From contig NC_134529.1 in the NCBI RefSeq assembly GCF_027942865.1, forward strand, positions 19,582,467-19,646,466: a stretch of DNA of 64,000 nt. Reading direction: 5' to 3'. A model generated the notes under the pieces. It searched no databases. It worked only from the letters and a program-made list of their open reading frames with translations, and had not been told where the DNA came from. The translations under genes and the position numbers were made by a program. The stretch comes from Odontesthes bonariensis (taxonomy: Eukaryota > Chordata > Actinopteri > Atheriniformes > Atherinopsidae). Shown in pieces: positions 11,801 to 23,699 of the stretch (positions are counted from its first letter, which is position 1; each line of letters opens with the position of its first letter).

Positions 11801-13555
11801 TTGTTTCCAGTCCCTCTTCTCTCTTCCAGTATCAAAATCCCAGGACTCTTGGCTGCGCTCTTCATCTGGCTCTTCCCTGGCTTCTTCTGATAGCTCTTCA
11901 TCTCGTTTGTGTCTCCTCTGGTGGAATCGGCCTTGTTTCCAGTCCCTCTTCTCTCTTCCAGTATCAAAATCCCAGGACTCTTGGCTCCGCTCTTCCTCCG
12001 GCTCTTCCCTGGCTTCTTCTGGGAGTTCTTCATCCCGTTTGTGTCTCCTCTGGTGGTGCCTGTTAGACCTCCAGTCCCTCTTCTCTCTTCCAGTATCGAA
12101 ATCCCAGGACTCTTGGCTCCGCTCTTCATCTGGCTCTTCCCTGGCTTCTTCTGATAGCTCTTCATCACGTTTGTGTCTCCTCTGGTGGAATCGGCCTTGT
12201 TTCCAGTCCCTCTTGTCCAGATCCCAAGACTCCTGGCTGCGATCTTCATACCCCTCACCCTCTGAAGAGTCATCGCTGCGTTTGTGGAGCTTTTTCTTAT
12301 GATGATAGCGATGTGTGGGCTTCCATGTGCGCTTGTATCTCTCCTCCTCATCTTCGTGCCTTTTGTCGACATCCCAGTATTCTTGACTACGTTCTTCCTC
12401 CGGCTCTTCCCCCTCTTCCTCATCACGTTTTTGTTTTCTTTGGTAGTGTCTTCCAGGCCTCCAGTTCCTCTTCTCTTTTCCCTCACCTCCTTCTTCCTCT
12501 TCATCATCGCCTGCTCTCTTTTCCATTACTCCCCAACTCTCCTGACTGCGGTCATAATCTTCCTCTTCCTCACCTCGTTTGTGTTTCGTCTGGTGGAATC
12601 TTCCAGGCCTCCAGCTGCTCCTTTTCTCCCGCTCCTCTTCCTCTTCATTCTCGTGCCTCTTATCCCTCTCATCACCCAGATTCCAGGATTCCTGACTACG
12701 CTCATCTGGGGGGTTTTCTCTCTTTTCCTCCACAGATTTCAGGAGTGCCTCGATGTCTTTTACGTCTGCTGCCTTCGGCACAGGCTCCTCTGTATGAGCT
12801 GGGACTTCCTCTTGCGGAGTTATAGTCCCGTCTTTACTCTTCTTGTTCAGTGGGACATGTTTGATCCCTATGACAAAACAATACAAAGATCAAAAGTCTA
12901 AAGATCTTAATAGACATCAAGTGATGATGGGTTTATTGTTTGGTATAAGCCTTTAAATGTGTAATCTCTAAGCTCCTCTGTGTCTCAGAGACCTGATAAT
13001 TGAAGACTACGGCATCATCCTTAAGTCTTCATTCATGTTGAATGATATGGGTTGAAGAGAGAAAAAGGATCTATGAGATCCCTTGTGCTACCAACCTGCT
13101 TGTAGAATGTCTTTACATTCCTGATCCAGCGGGGAGTCCGGTTTGGAGAGAGCTTTGGACAGGACCTCAACCAAGCATCTTGTTACCTGCAAAAAATTCA
13201 AATAACTTGAAAATGTATTCTTTTCAGATGTAACGCTTTGATGGGATCACAATGAAATCAAAATTTCATTCTGCACCAGGAAAAAACGTACCACATCTTC
13301 TCTCTGCTCCTCTTTTCCCACTGGAAGCGCTACAGTTTCTGCGTGGGAAAAAAACAAAAAAAACAATATGTGAGTAAATAGAGGTGAGTAAAATGCGAAA
13401 TTGCGCGATGGAACAGTTTGCGTGTATCCTATAGTGGAGGAGTCGTCTCTGTCCATGGTCCTGAACTGATCGCTAACTATCTGCAAGGAAACACACACGG
13501 CTCTCTTTCACCTACCTCTCAGCAAAGCCGCAACAAGAAGAAAGATAAGTCTCAT
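8890..13555 (-). CDS. chgb: Chromogranin B (secretogranin-1), repeat-expanded
   Basis: Granins are acidic prohormones of dense-core secretory granules, cut at dibasic sites to peptides. Seven coding exons on the minus strand: 13555-13516, 13338-13292, 13186-13096, 12867-10602, 10436-10337, 10090-9980, 8970-8890; together 911 residues. The signal peptide is MRLIFLLVAALLRETVA, probably cut before LPV. Cys33 and Cys53 form the CHGB-type N-terminal disulfide loop (VTRCLVEVLSKALSK...QEC). Exon 4 is Glu/Arg-rich with many KR sites and about 11 tandem units of 44 residues. Exon 5 holds RNPWIYRGHYHPAWFKR. Exon 7 holds the conserved granin C-terminus ENLAAMDMELQKIA. The long open frame over 10541-12886 includes intron read-through at both ends. 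Length exceeds human CHGB (677 residues) because of the repeats. An AP-1-type TGACTCA lies upstream at 13743-13749. Confidence 0.95.
10790..12250 (-). repeat. 132-bp coding minisatellite (44-residue repeats) in chgb exon 4
   Basis: About 11 head-to-tail units of 132 bp keep the chgb frame. Each unit reads REKRDW, then either KQGRFHQRRHKR or RSGRHHQRRHKR, then DEEL[S/P]EEAREEP[D/E]EERSQ and ESWDFDTG. The two variants are interspersed rather than ordered, which suggests unequal exchange or gene conversion. Each unit brings two dibasic cleavage sites. Confidence 0.95.
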
Positions 13556-13559
13556 CTTG

Positions 13560-13760
13560 ACAAGATGAGGGTATGTCCAGGGAAAGGTGGCAAAGCTGCT
13601 CCCGTCCTTCCGTACCGGCAGGAGAGAGTTGCGCTGACCGGGCGCCTGCTGCTCTGACTGCTGGAGCAGAGGAGCTCCTCAAATAAGGAGGGGAGTGGGC
13701 TGGAAAAGCGTGGGAGGAAGGCTTTAGGCTGTCTTAATGTCATGACTCATTAGACCTGCA
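13560..13760 (-). promoter_or_regulatory. Putative chgb promoter
   Basis: GC-richer sequence just upstream of the signal-peptide exon. It includes TGACTCA (AP-1/CRE-like) at 13743-13749 and an AT-rich CCTTATTTGA (minus strand) near 13677-13687 that could act as a weak TATA element. Mammalian CHGB promoters use a CRE, so the TGACTCA is a reasonable candidate; inference only. Confidence 0.3.
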
Positions 13761-13769
13761 ACAAAACAA

Positions 13770-14320
13770 CAACAGCAAAAAAAGTGACTTGACCGAAATT
13801 TAATGCTCGAACAAGATCGATAATCTGCCGGGAGTGAATTTGTTATCTGGTCGGTGTCACGATTCATTCAGGTGAGGGCTTAAACAGGTTTAGCGGATGT
13901 TTGAGTTTATGTGGCGTGTTTTGTCGCTGGTAGAGCGGCTGCTGCAGAAAAACAGCACGATGGTTGTTATACAATCTGATACCTAAGCCCTGCAACGCGA
14001 GGACTCACGATTACGAAGGGCTTTTTTTTTTTTTGTCATGTCCGAGAGGAGTTGATTCAGCTCCAGTTGTTTCTGTTGCTGTTGGTGATCGTCTCCTTCT
14101 GAAGATGCACATGCACAATTATATCAGGTGATCTGTGTACTATAAAGACTAATTCTACAGGTTGATAAATTGGGAAGTTTTCTAAAATGCAGCAAAAAAA
14201 ATTGCATTTATAATAACCTCACTGGTTTAAACCTTTGTTTAGCAGACAAAGTAAAAAGGGAGACAGGAACTTCATTGTATTTAGTGAATAAAAACGAAAT
14301 ATAGAATTTGATGCAAGTAA
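13770..14320. other. Intergenic, nothing recognised
   Basis: No exon-like or RNA-gene signal seen between the chgb promoter and the first transposon remnant. Confidence 0.5.
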
Positions 14321-14329
14321 CAAACTCAA

Positions 14330-15115
14330 AAATGTTGGGAAAGAGATTAAAAAAGAGTTTGGAAGGTTCTATAAAAAAGCGGATGAACTGGTGTCAGGTG
14401 AGGGTGCCAGGATTGGGTATAAAAGGAGCATCCACGACAGGCTGTCTTTAAAAACTAGGATGGGCTTTGGCTAAACACTTCAAAGTTGGAGAAGAATCTA
14501 TCAGCTCCTAAAAAGTAAAAGAAAAAATTCATTGCAACATTCCAACTTAACTTTTTCAACAGCTACAGCGAATAATGTCGTGAAGACTCGGGAAGTTTGG
14601 GGAAATCACTGGATGCATGTGATCTTCGAGCCCACAGGCGTCACTGCATGAGACGGATTCCTGCCATGCTGGTCGATAGAGCCACGTGGACAGGGGAGTA
14701 GGCTACCTTGAAAAAGCCATTTCCATGCAACATATTTTGTTGCTACATCCAGAAATGTAATCTGAAATTGCATTACAACGGGGGAAGCATGTATCAACTC
14801 TACACAGGAGCACTGCTGAGGTCTCTGGACACAAGGGAAACGCTGCCCAGATTGATAGAAAGATGTTGGACACCTGTTCTGTCATCAGAGGAGTCCATGT
14901 TTCAGCTGCTTTTAGGGGGAAAAAAAATCATGTCTGCCAAAGATGAGAGAGACCATCATGGCTCTCATCAGTAAAAGGTGCAAAAGCCAGCATTTGTGAT
15001 GGTATTGAGGTGCATCAGTGTGCATGGCATGAATGACTTGCATGTGTTGCCATCGATCCAATGGAATTTTGGAGGGACATATGCTAAGGTGACATCTTTT
15101 CCCAGGAGGTAAGTG
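14330..15115 (+). mobile_element. Decayed Tc1-like DNA transposon copy
   Basis: The segment contains GGGTATAAAAGGAGCATCC near 14414 and, near 14985-15015, a stretch reading QKPAFVMV...CISVHGM. Both are typical of a widespread teleost Tc1/mariner-type transposase family as I remember it. The reading frame is broken by many stops and indels, so it is a fossil. Ends were not resolved. Confidence 0.5.
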
Positions 15116-15119
15116 GTTA

Positions 15120-16100
15120 TTTTAGCAGGACTGCGATAAACCTCATTTGTACAACTAACAATTGTGCAGCTTTATGGCTGTGAGATGACTGTCCTGCCTG
15201 ATCTGATCTGTCGTCTGTTGAAAATGCATGATGCCTTATGAGGAGGAGAATCAGACAACTGGCACAGCTGGAAGCTTTTGTTTTGCAAGAATAGACACAG
15301 AATCCTCTGCAAAACTGCAACAGTTACCATCCTTAGCTCATAGATTTTTCTCAAAATCTTCAAAAAAGGAAACGTGATGCAACTTTTTTTTTTTTATCAT
15401 TCATTTTCTAAAAACAATTAAGCATGTCAGTAGCAACTTTCTTTCAATAAGTATTGAGGTCTATTGTATTAGGTTACAGATAAATTTGTGATTTTTTTGC
15501 ACGTATTAAAGGGGAAGTTAAGTAATTTCTTAGAATTTTCAACTTCAAGGTTGCACCACATCCTAGGTTTATATAGGCTAATGTGCCATACATTACATAA
15601 AATGAAAGTAGTCTGACTTAAGTTGGGTCAGAATTTTGTCCAAATGATGCCTCAAAAATTAATTCTGCCTCGAGTGCACTCCATTCAGTTTTGTCATGGA
15701 AACTGGAAACCTCCAGCACCAGCTGATGGAAAGTAGTTGATAAAGCCCTAGATCAGAAGTTGTAATTTATTCTCAAGTGGTTTGGATATAGAAGATGTAC
15801 AGCTTTTAGATGTTGTTTTTTTTTTCAAACTTTGTTCAGAGTACCATTAGTTCTAAAAGCTGTACATGCAGTATATTCCTCTGATCAGAGATAATAAAGC
15901 AAAAGAAAGTTATTGAGACAAAATGCAAATTTACCTTATTCACTGACAAGTACAAGGATTTGTGGGTAAGTTTACGATCTAATTGAGGACAATGACACAA
16001 TCTAAAAATCAAACTTTCTTTTCAGTTCCAACTGCAACTGAAACCAGGCCGTGCATGAACAGCATGATAATCCGTGACTGCTACTGTCTTTGCTGTCTTC
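15120..16100. other. Intergenic, no gene recognised
   Basis: AT-rich, only short chance open frames; no RNA gene seen. Confidence 0.5.
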
Positions 16101-16115
16101 GTAATAAACCGTGGA

Positions 16116-16288
16116 TTAGGATGAGCTGACATGAGCAGAGACAGAGCTCACATGTAGTGGGCACGACTCAGGATGGCTCAGAACATTCAAAGTGACAACC
16201 ACTGGCATCACTTCTTGGCACTTCACAAGTTTCCCTTTCTTGTTTCCCTCTGCAGCAGATTGTTTTCCCCTTGGTGCACATATAGTTT
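16116..16288 (-). pseudogene. Possible granin-like exon relic or lone paralogous exon
   Basis: On the minus strand a poly-T tract and TGTGACAG acceptor precede an open stretch that starts ETICAPRGKQ and continues to KLVKCQEV. chgb exon 2 has the same setting (poly-T, CACGCAG, then ETVALPVGK) and exon 3 has VTRCLVEV. The shared pattern is E-T-x-x-x-P-x-G-K, then Val, a basic residue and Cys. No signal-peptide exon, no downstream acidic exon and no full gene were found. It could be chance. Confidence 0.25.
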
Positions 16289-16299
16289 CTGTCACAGAA

Positions 16300-17500
16300 A
16301 AAAAACAAAAAAACAAACAAACATAGATTGAGAAGGTGGGAAATCCCAAATTCTTTTTTTTTTTTTTTTCGGAATATGTGTCCTGAAAAATGTGTGGTGA
16401 TCGGTGTGCTTATATGAAATGTTTACACAACAACCACTGACCTTTATGTTTGACCAGGTACGTACAAATTCAATCATGTCTTGGGAACCATGGTCCCAGA
16501 AACTGCAGAGGCTGCAAGCGAAATGAGAATACCGTGTTGCATAAATCTGTCCTTGCTTCTCATGCCTGCATCACTGTGCACTGATATGGTTTACTGCATG
16601 CGGGCTCCACTAGGCTGAAATAATAACTGGTAAGGGCATAAAACTGTAATGTCAGATGGTGTATTGTGCACCCAAGCAATTCATACTGATTCGAAGCCAT
16701 CAATTGGCCCAGTCTTTTGTGGGAATTATAGGAAAACTACTTTCAATTTCACAAGCTTTGTGTTCAGTGAACAGCAGCGGGGCGACAGAGCTCTGCACTT
16801 CACCACATTCTCTCTGGGGAGGAAGTCGAGTCTGCTATTCACCACCACAGCGACAAGGTATCAAAAGCACTGAACCACTAAATTATACTGCTCCCTTGTT
16901 TTGAACAATGTAAGTTTGCCTGGGACTGTGCTCATTCACGTGTGATGCAGCGTGTGTGGTGGTTTGTGCCTTCACTGGTCTCCCTCAGTCTCTGATTGCA
17001 ATTTTAGTGAGCCATGACGATGTACTGCAGGAGCAAAGGCAGCAAAGAGTGGATCAGAGAGGCAGCTGAGTGTGTTCGGATAGTCTCGATTCAGATCGGC
17101 CCCATGTATGCAGCAACGCCAACCCCATTCATCCCAACCATTTGCATACATGAACAAGAAGAAGAGAGTCCCTCACACTGAGCACAATACAAGTGTTGCA
17201 TGAAAGCCTCAACTGGGCTTTGATCTTTGGTGTGGACAAGCTTTGTGTGTGGCTCCCAACTACTGACACTTTGATGGCAATCCAAGAACAACGAAGCCTG
17301 TGCACAGTGTTCTGTGGTCACATGCATTACTTTTTCCCAATATCTGGTTGATATGTCATTACTGTCTTGCATTTGTTACTTTGAGGAGCCATGTCTTATT
17401 CTGCTTTTCAACCAGTTTGATTTAAGAGCTGAAACACAGCTGTAATAGGAACAATATAATAGGAACAATCTGAGTTTTCATGTTTCAAAAAAAGTTGGTA
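16300..17500. other. Intergenic, no gene recognised
   Basis: Short open frames on both strands (for example 16649-16904 + and 16972-17372 -) have no splice or domain support. A TTCAAAAAAAGTTGG-type motif near 17484 resembles the end of the same Tc1-like family as the element at 14330. Confidence 0.45.
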
Positions 17501-17544
17501 CATGTTTACTACCATGTACTGGGGAGACCAATTGCTACTAAGAT

Positions 17545-17845
17545 ACAACCCATCCATTTTCTATACCCACTTAATCCAATCTAAGGTCGCAAGGGGGGGC
17601 TGGAGCCTATCCCAGCTGTCATTGGGCAAGAGGCAGGGTGCACCCTGGACAGGTCAATCCTCAATTACAACCATGCATGCTCACACTCTAGGGAAGATTT
17701 AGAGAAACCAATTAACGTAACATGCATTTTTGGACAGTGGGAGGAAGCTGAAATACCTGGAGAGAACCCCCACATACTCAGGGAGAACATGCAATGTCCA
17801 CACAGAAAGGCCCCAGCTGGGAATTGAACCTGGAACACTCTTAAT
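17545..17845 (+). repeat. Teleost interspersed retroposon fragment
   Basis: The order CATCCATTTTCTATACCCAC, GGAGCCTATCCCAGCTGTCA, CACCCTGGACAGGTC, GGACAGTGGGAGGAAGC, GGGAGAACATGCAATGTCCA, GAATTGAACCTGGA is that of a very common teleost repeat, usually assigned to L2-type or related retroposon tails. This copy is diverged. Confidence 0.75.
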
Positions 17846-17849
17846 GCAG

Positions 17850-20800
17850 GATTAAAGCTGATAAACAGTCGCATTTTTTGTTCCATGATGCACCAAAAAC
17901 TTTTTCAGTAGTTGCAGTCAGGCCAGTTGCAGTCTTGTTATGCATGCAGTACATTTAGAAATGTGGTTTGGCATTATTTTTGCTAAAGTAAGAGCTTCCA
18001 TGAAAACGTTGTCTGGATGGCAGCACACAACATTGAGTACAAAAACCTGCTCATATTTTCTGTGCATAGCAAACCTCCCCAAAAACAGCAAAAGCCAAAA
18101 TTATATTGTTGAAAAGAATACAAAAGTACTAAAACACGAGGTAACAAGCTTGCCCAAATTTAGTCAAATATCCTATGTCCTATCAGCATATATGGAATTG
18201 ATCAAATCTTAGTGGTCAAGATGAAAAAATTATATACCCGGAAAAAAGGTAATTTTCAATTTTTTTCTGATGTGATCTATCTGAGGTCAGGCTGTCAGGT
18301 TATGAATTGTAGCCAAAGATTTACATATACTATGAAAGACATATCTCTACAAAATTTGAACGTTTGTTTGTGTAATATTTGTTGAGTTGGATCCTGTAGA
18401 CTTATCTGGAGTTAATTTTACATTCGTAAACACAATATAAATGTTTTATTTCTTTCACAGCTATTGTTAATGCCATTGTACTACGACATATGATCTGAAT
18501 AGTATGAATTACATGTTGAATGAATAAACCTTAAATAATACATAGAAATGAGCAACAGCTGGCATAATAACATTTGCTGTTTAAATCTTGGATAAAGGTT
18601 ATCTGTCAAACCAAAAGGCCTCACTGAATGTCACCAAGAAGTACCCCTAAAGGCCTGGTCTGATGTCGGTAAAACTTTTAAAACCGTTACATGTATTGAC
18701 ACCCTTTAAACCTTTGAACCTGATGGAGAATTTAGACAAAATAATCTAATTTCTCCCTCACAGCCGTCTGAGTCCCGAGTTCAAACCACTTAATGTTATC
18801 ACTGCTGTGAGGAATGCTTAACATCAGTGTCAATTTAACCAAAGAGCTGAAAGTCACAGAGGTAAAGATGCTCCGGGGCACCGTTAATCATCTTTGATAT
18901 CACTCCACTATGAGAGATTTTTAAGAACCTTTTCGCCACATCACCCTAGAGAAGTGTCAAAGCTCTGACTCCTTCTTTATGAACAACCAGTGAATGCAAT
19001 TTCTACGCATGTATTATTCAAAAGCTGCTAATACATTCCTGCCCAGAATATGATTATTATCACTAACAATATAATATTGTTTACAGCCTCACAGGTGACC
19101 CTAAAGAGATTAGGTTTCTGAGCATGTAACCCATAGCCTACTTGCAATCTTTATAACACAGAATATTCCCCAGTGTAGAAACGGAAAGCCAAACCAAGAT
19201 CACTGAAATGATTATCTGTTAACGAGCTGCTTTCCCTCTGCGGAGGAGAAAAATCAATGACATGCAAAAGCTGTACTAAAAGGTATTTTAAGGGAGATTC
19301 ATCTTTGGGATTTGGGATCCAGCCTATACAACAGTGCAACAGTGAGAGCACACATATTGTGAGCTGTTGCTTAGTAGAAAATAACAAGAATTTAAGTATT
19401 TCTTCACCAGCCCAGCGTCACATTTTTAGTTAATGGTTTGATGGGCCCAACTTGTGTCCGCCTATTCATCACGATCACACATTCAAGTTGCGTAATAGGG
19501 ATAGTTTGTATCAACATGTCAAAATCAACACCCAAGAGAGGAAAGCATATGCTATAGGATCCTATTAAACTTTTATTCACTGTACAGGCTCAGTACAAAA
19601 GACTTGTAAACATTCTCACTTTGTGTAGCGGCCTGTCTTTTGTTAGATGATGAAAAATAGATGATGAGAAAAAGGGGAAAAAAGAGTGGGTAAGGGCTTT
19701 TTTTTTTGCTCAGTGTTGTCACGATAAAGCCGAATACTACAAATACGATACAAAACAACACCAGCTTTGGCTTTCAAAGCTCTAGTAGCAGGAGATATAC
19801 CGTCCAAAAAGAGTTCAATTTCACCGATATTATGTAAGAAATCCAACGAAGGTTTTGATGAGGTTTAGATTAAAAAACACCGTGGTTACGTTGAAAGAAA
19901 GCTCCATTTTTTTAAATTAACAGAAAGGAAAGTAAAATTTGTCAAACCCCATTTTTTTCTTCAACCATTGTTTATTTAAGATGATCCTGCATGGTGTGCC
20001 TTTAACCATTATTAGACTGCAGTTTCTTTTGACCTCAATAGAGCAAAGACTTGAGATCTATCTCAGATTTGAAAGACACCGAAAGCTCCCTGAATCGTAC
20101 AGCCATAGTTTAACTAACCCTCAAAAGAAGCGTAATAAAACAGAAACAGTTTTTTGATTAAGACAACAGATATCAATCAGCCCCAAAGTGAAACTCCGCA
20201 CAGCAGCGCAGTTGGAGCGGAGACCTGAGACAGACGATTGTAAAGCGTTTGAGTTTCTGAATGAAAAGATCAGTTGTGTTAACGGCAAAGAGGAAATCAA
20301 TGAAAAGCAACTGAGCATAAGCTCTGCTTGCTTCAAAATGTCTTAAAAGCAATTCATTTTGACAGTAGTAGCAACATCAATACTGTGTCCCCTGTCCATA
20401 GGCAAAGTGTGATGACACTGTGTCACGCATGACTATGCGGCTGTCATTAACACATGTCAGTAAACTGCCAACCGCATTAAAAATGAGCTGACCCTGCAGT
20501 AAGAGAAGTGCTGCTGGAGTTATATCCCTCTGAAGACATCCTCACGCCTGGATCCCCATCGGCTCCACAGGGGCAGTGAAAGAGCTGCATGGTCTGTGGG
20601 ACTATATAGAATATAAATCTATATTCTATATAGAATATATTGCTGCGACTCACTGTCAAGATTCTCGCTTCTGGTTGTAATTTTGATTCCCTTTTTATTA
20701 CAATAGAACCACTCTTTTCTAAACTCTGTGTTCAGTCTGTAGGATGTTCTGTCCTCCGGGTTATGACATTGTCTGGAACGGATTCATATCTTGATGAGAC

Positions 20801-22920
20801 GATATCACACAGGAAATGAGCTATGTTGTTCTATCAGGGTGCGATAATTGCAGAAAGTATCCCACACAGTCACTTCACCAGAAGTTAGTTTGGCGTAATG
20901 ACTTTTAAACAAATGTTTTTACAGTCGCCATTATTCATAGTTTAATATTCATACAGACCGGTCTGCTCTGGCTCATTCATAATTTATTCGTTTTTACCCT
21001 TCCTAAATTGTGTTAATTATCCTTTTTCTCTTCAAAGGACCAAATGGAATCTTTAATCATCTTGTTGAAATGAAAGGATTTACTAAAACCGTCTGCATTA
21101 ATAACATAACGCTCATGGGTGATAGGAAAAGAAAAACACAACTCACACACACACAATAACATGCACACAACTACTCATTTTTCGGCTGAAAGAGTCCTCA
21201 TATTAAAGTTGGCTTTCAGATTTATATTCTGTGGCTCACTTCGGGTTCTCTCAATGAGAATTAATTGTAAAGCTGAATTCTTTCTTTAATTTACAAAGAA
21301 CAGAAGATATTGCATATCAGGATTAGCTTTGACCTGTAAGACTGATATAATAGGGATAAACCAAGTTGAAGCTGAACTATGTATGGGCAGTTTCAGCCTT
21401 GTTCAGGTCCCATTATTGCATTGAGCAAGCATTGGTGAGTCTTCAGTTTGGAATATTTCATTTATAGGTTATGTTAAAACCTCCCCATCATCCTGTTTGA
21501 CGAGTACATAGAAAGGAGAGTAGCTTTGTAATTATGCTCGCATGCATCACTTGGAGCTTCACTGTCATTTCATTTAGCCCGCGGAGCTGCTTGTAAGTGC
21601 CATGCAGTATTTGCTGAGGATCCAAAAGCTATAGGCAAGCAGAGCTGATACACAAATCACACGAAGAGGGTCCCAGCGCACGACAACCTCAGTGGTCCAG
21701 TCTTATCATTTATTTGATTTTGTCTGCTTAGTTTAATTAGTTGGGAAGTTGCTTGAGAATACATTAAACCATTGCACACTATTAGGTGAAATGATAAGGA
21801 CTTTAAGTCAGGTCATGCTTTACAACTAATCTCGATGCCTTATCTCCATGACTTAGAGTCCATAGCCATGCTAGTGACTTGGAGAAGCTGTATCTACACG
21901 TTAATGCTCAGCGAGTCATTACCTATCTTAGCCGATAAGCACAAGTCTCAAATAAAAATAAAGAAATAAATAAAAGTTTCACAAGTTACAATTTCCAGCA
22001 GTTCCTGATGCCATAACAATTCATCTGATTTCTTGAGCATTGTATAGTTTTAAGTTTTGGCCACGAAAAACCTATCATGGCGTTAATACTCCAAAGGGCA
22101 TGACTTTCCAACATTTTCCTCACCCATTGAGTAGTGATATATAGTGTGAGTTTCTCAGAACTTCATCAAAAGCCCTTTTAACTTATTGGTTGCACCTTAG
22201 TGGAGAAAAAAATGTTCTCTTCAACCCGACAATGTTCCTCAAGGTAATTCACAACTACCAAGTCCCATAAAATTATAACATACCGCACCCAACTACAGCT
22301 CCACCAAACAAGAAGTTCTGATCGGTTGGTGCTGGTTCCCCACAGTTGTCTACATGCTGTCTGATCTCCCTTTTCTGTGTAAAAGATCAATAAAGTAACA
22401 CCATATCAACATACTGACAAGGTGGAAATTTTAATTCTCATTAGAGGGGTCCTTTTTAAAAGAAGACATGTAAGAGTGGTAAACATGCCCCTTTCCCAAC
22501 TTTTTTCTACTTTAACAGCTGACAAAAAGGGTCCTTTTTTCAATCAAGTTAAGGCTGTAGAGGATTTGCAAATAATTGCATTGTTAAGTTTGTCCAAACT
22601 GGGCTTTAACTTTGTCTCCAGCACTCCTCCTAGTATGAAAAATAGGTGGAGACATGGTCTGGGAATTTGTCTAACTTCCCTGAGTTGCATCTGTGAACCT
22701 TCTTTCCTCCTCCCAATCGTAGGGCTTCCTGCAAGTGAGCGGGCAAAAAAGATGAGAGCTGCTCACAAACTGGGGGAGGATTTTCATTTTAAGGTCTCTC
22801 TGTTCAGGAGGTCAGGTTAACCTGTGAACTGAGCCTGTGCCAAAGGAAAATAAGAGGCATACAAAAAGAAAAACATGTGGTGAAATCAAGTGTAGGCATG
22901 TAAACATGAGAATGATGAAG
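17850..22920. other. Intergenic, no gene recognised
   Basis: About 5 kb with no exon chain, tRNA or other RNA gene that I can support. A small AT palindrome sits at 20602-20640 (TATAGAATATA repeated in both orientations). Confidence 0.5.
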
Positions 22921-22933
22921 TCAAAATGTAGAA

Positions 22934-23694
22934 GCAGTGTGTGCAAATTAAGTACACCCTATTATTCAGTAACTAGTGGAACCGCCTTTACTGGCAACAA
23001 TTTGAAGTAATCCTTTTCTGTATGATATCGACAGTTTCTGACATCAGTCTGGAGGAATTGTGGCCCACCTTTTATGCAAAGCTCTCTCTTTCGATTAGCA
23101 AACTCATGCTCTGCCTCTTGTTACTGTCTAGAGAGAACAGGCTGTCCCCCGGCAAACCCTTTCAAACAAATCCTACTTGTTCAGTCTTTTCCTCATTGTA
23201 CGGTCATGAACTTTGACATTTAAATTAATAACTGAGGCCTGTAGAGTCCTGAGATGGGGTGAAGCTGTTGGGACACCACCTCTGGGAATACTGACAGCTG
23301 TCGTGAATGTTTTCCACTTGTGAATTATAGTTCTCACTGTAGAATGATGGGTTCTAACTTGTTTGGAAATGACCTTACAACTCTTCCCAGACCTGTGAAC
23401 AACAACATACTGTATGCTTCTTTAAGGCCATTGCTGATGTCTTTCCTCCTTGACATTGTGTTAACACACACCTGGATTCGACAGAGCTACAAACTGCAAA
23501 AAACCTCTGTTTTCAGAGAAGTGCTCACACTTGACGATGATCAGTTAGGTAAGGGTGTGCGGACTTTGGCTTAGTTTTTTGTGAAAGAATAAAAACCAAG
23601 CTGTAAAATGACGTGTTGTTGTTTGTCTGAGGTTGCATTTACTACATTTTAAGACCCAGTAAGGACCAATTTATCTTTACTATGTCCTGATAAA
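22934..23694 (-). mobile_element. Internally deleted Tc1/mariner-like element
   Basis: Left end AAATTAAGTACACCCTATTA and right part CTGAGGTTGCATTTAC with GACCCAGTAAGGACC match the ends of a common fish Tc1-like family from memory. On the minus strand the start of a transposase frame is visible (MSRRKDISNGLKEA, from about 23455). The centre encoding the DDE core is mostly missing. Non-autonomous fossil. Confidence 0.65.
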
Positions 23695-23699
23695 TTCGG

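Noticed and set aside
10851-12302. 483-codon plus-strand open frame opposite chgb
   Set aside because: It is the mirror of the in-frame 132-bp repeats: a period divisible by three keeps antisense frames open. The minus-strand product matches chromogranin B ends and splice sites; this one does not resemble any protein.
10777-12507. 576-codon second minus-strand frame inside chgb exon 4
   Set aside because: A frame-shifted shadow of the same repeats, out of phase with the conserved exons 3 and 5.
16972-17157. HGADLNRDYPN phrase resembling zinc carboxypeptidase motifs (VDLNRNFP)
   Set aside because: Only one short phrase in a 61-codon frame with a stop just upstream; no zinc-ligand motif or neighbouring exon was found.
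20602-20640. AT-rich palindrome
   Set aside because: Short and of low complexity; no sign that it is part of an element or RNA gene.
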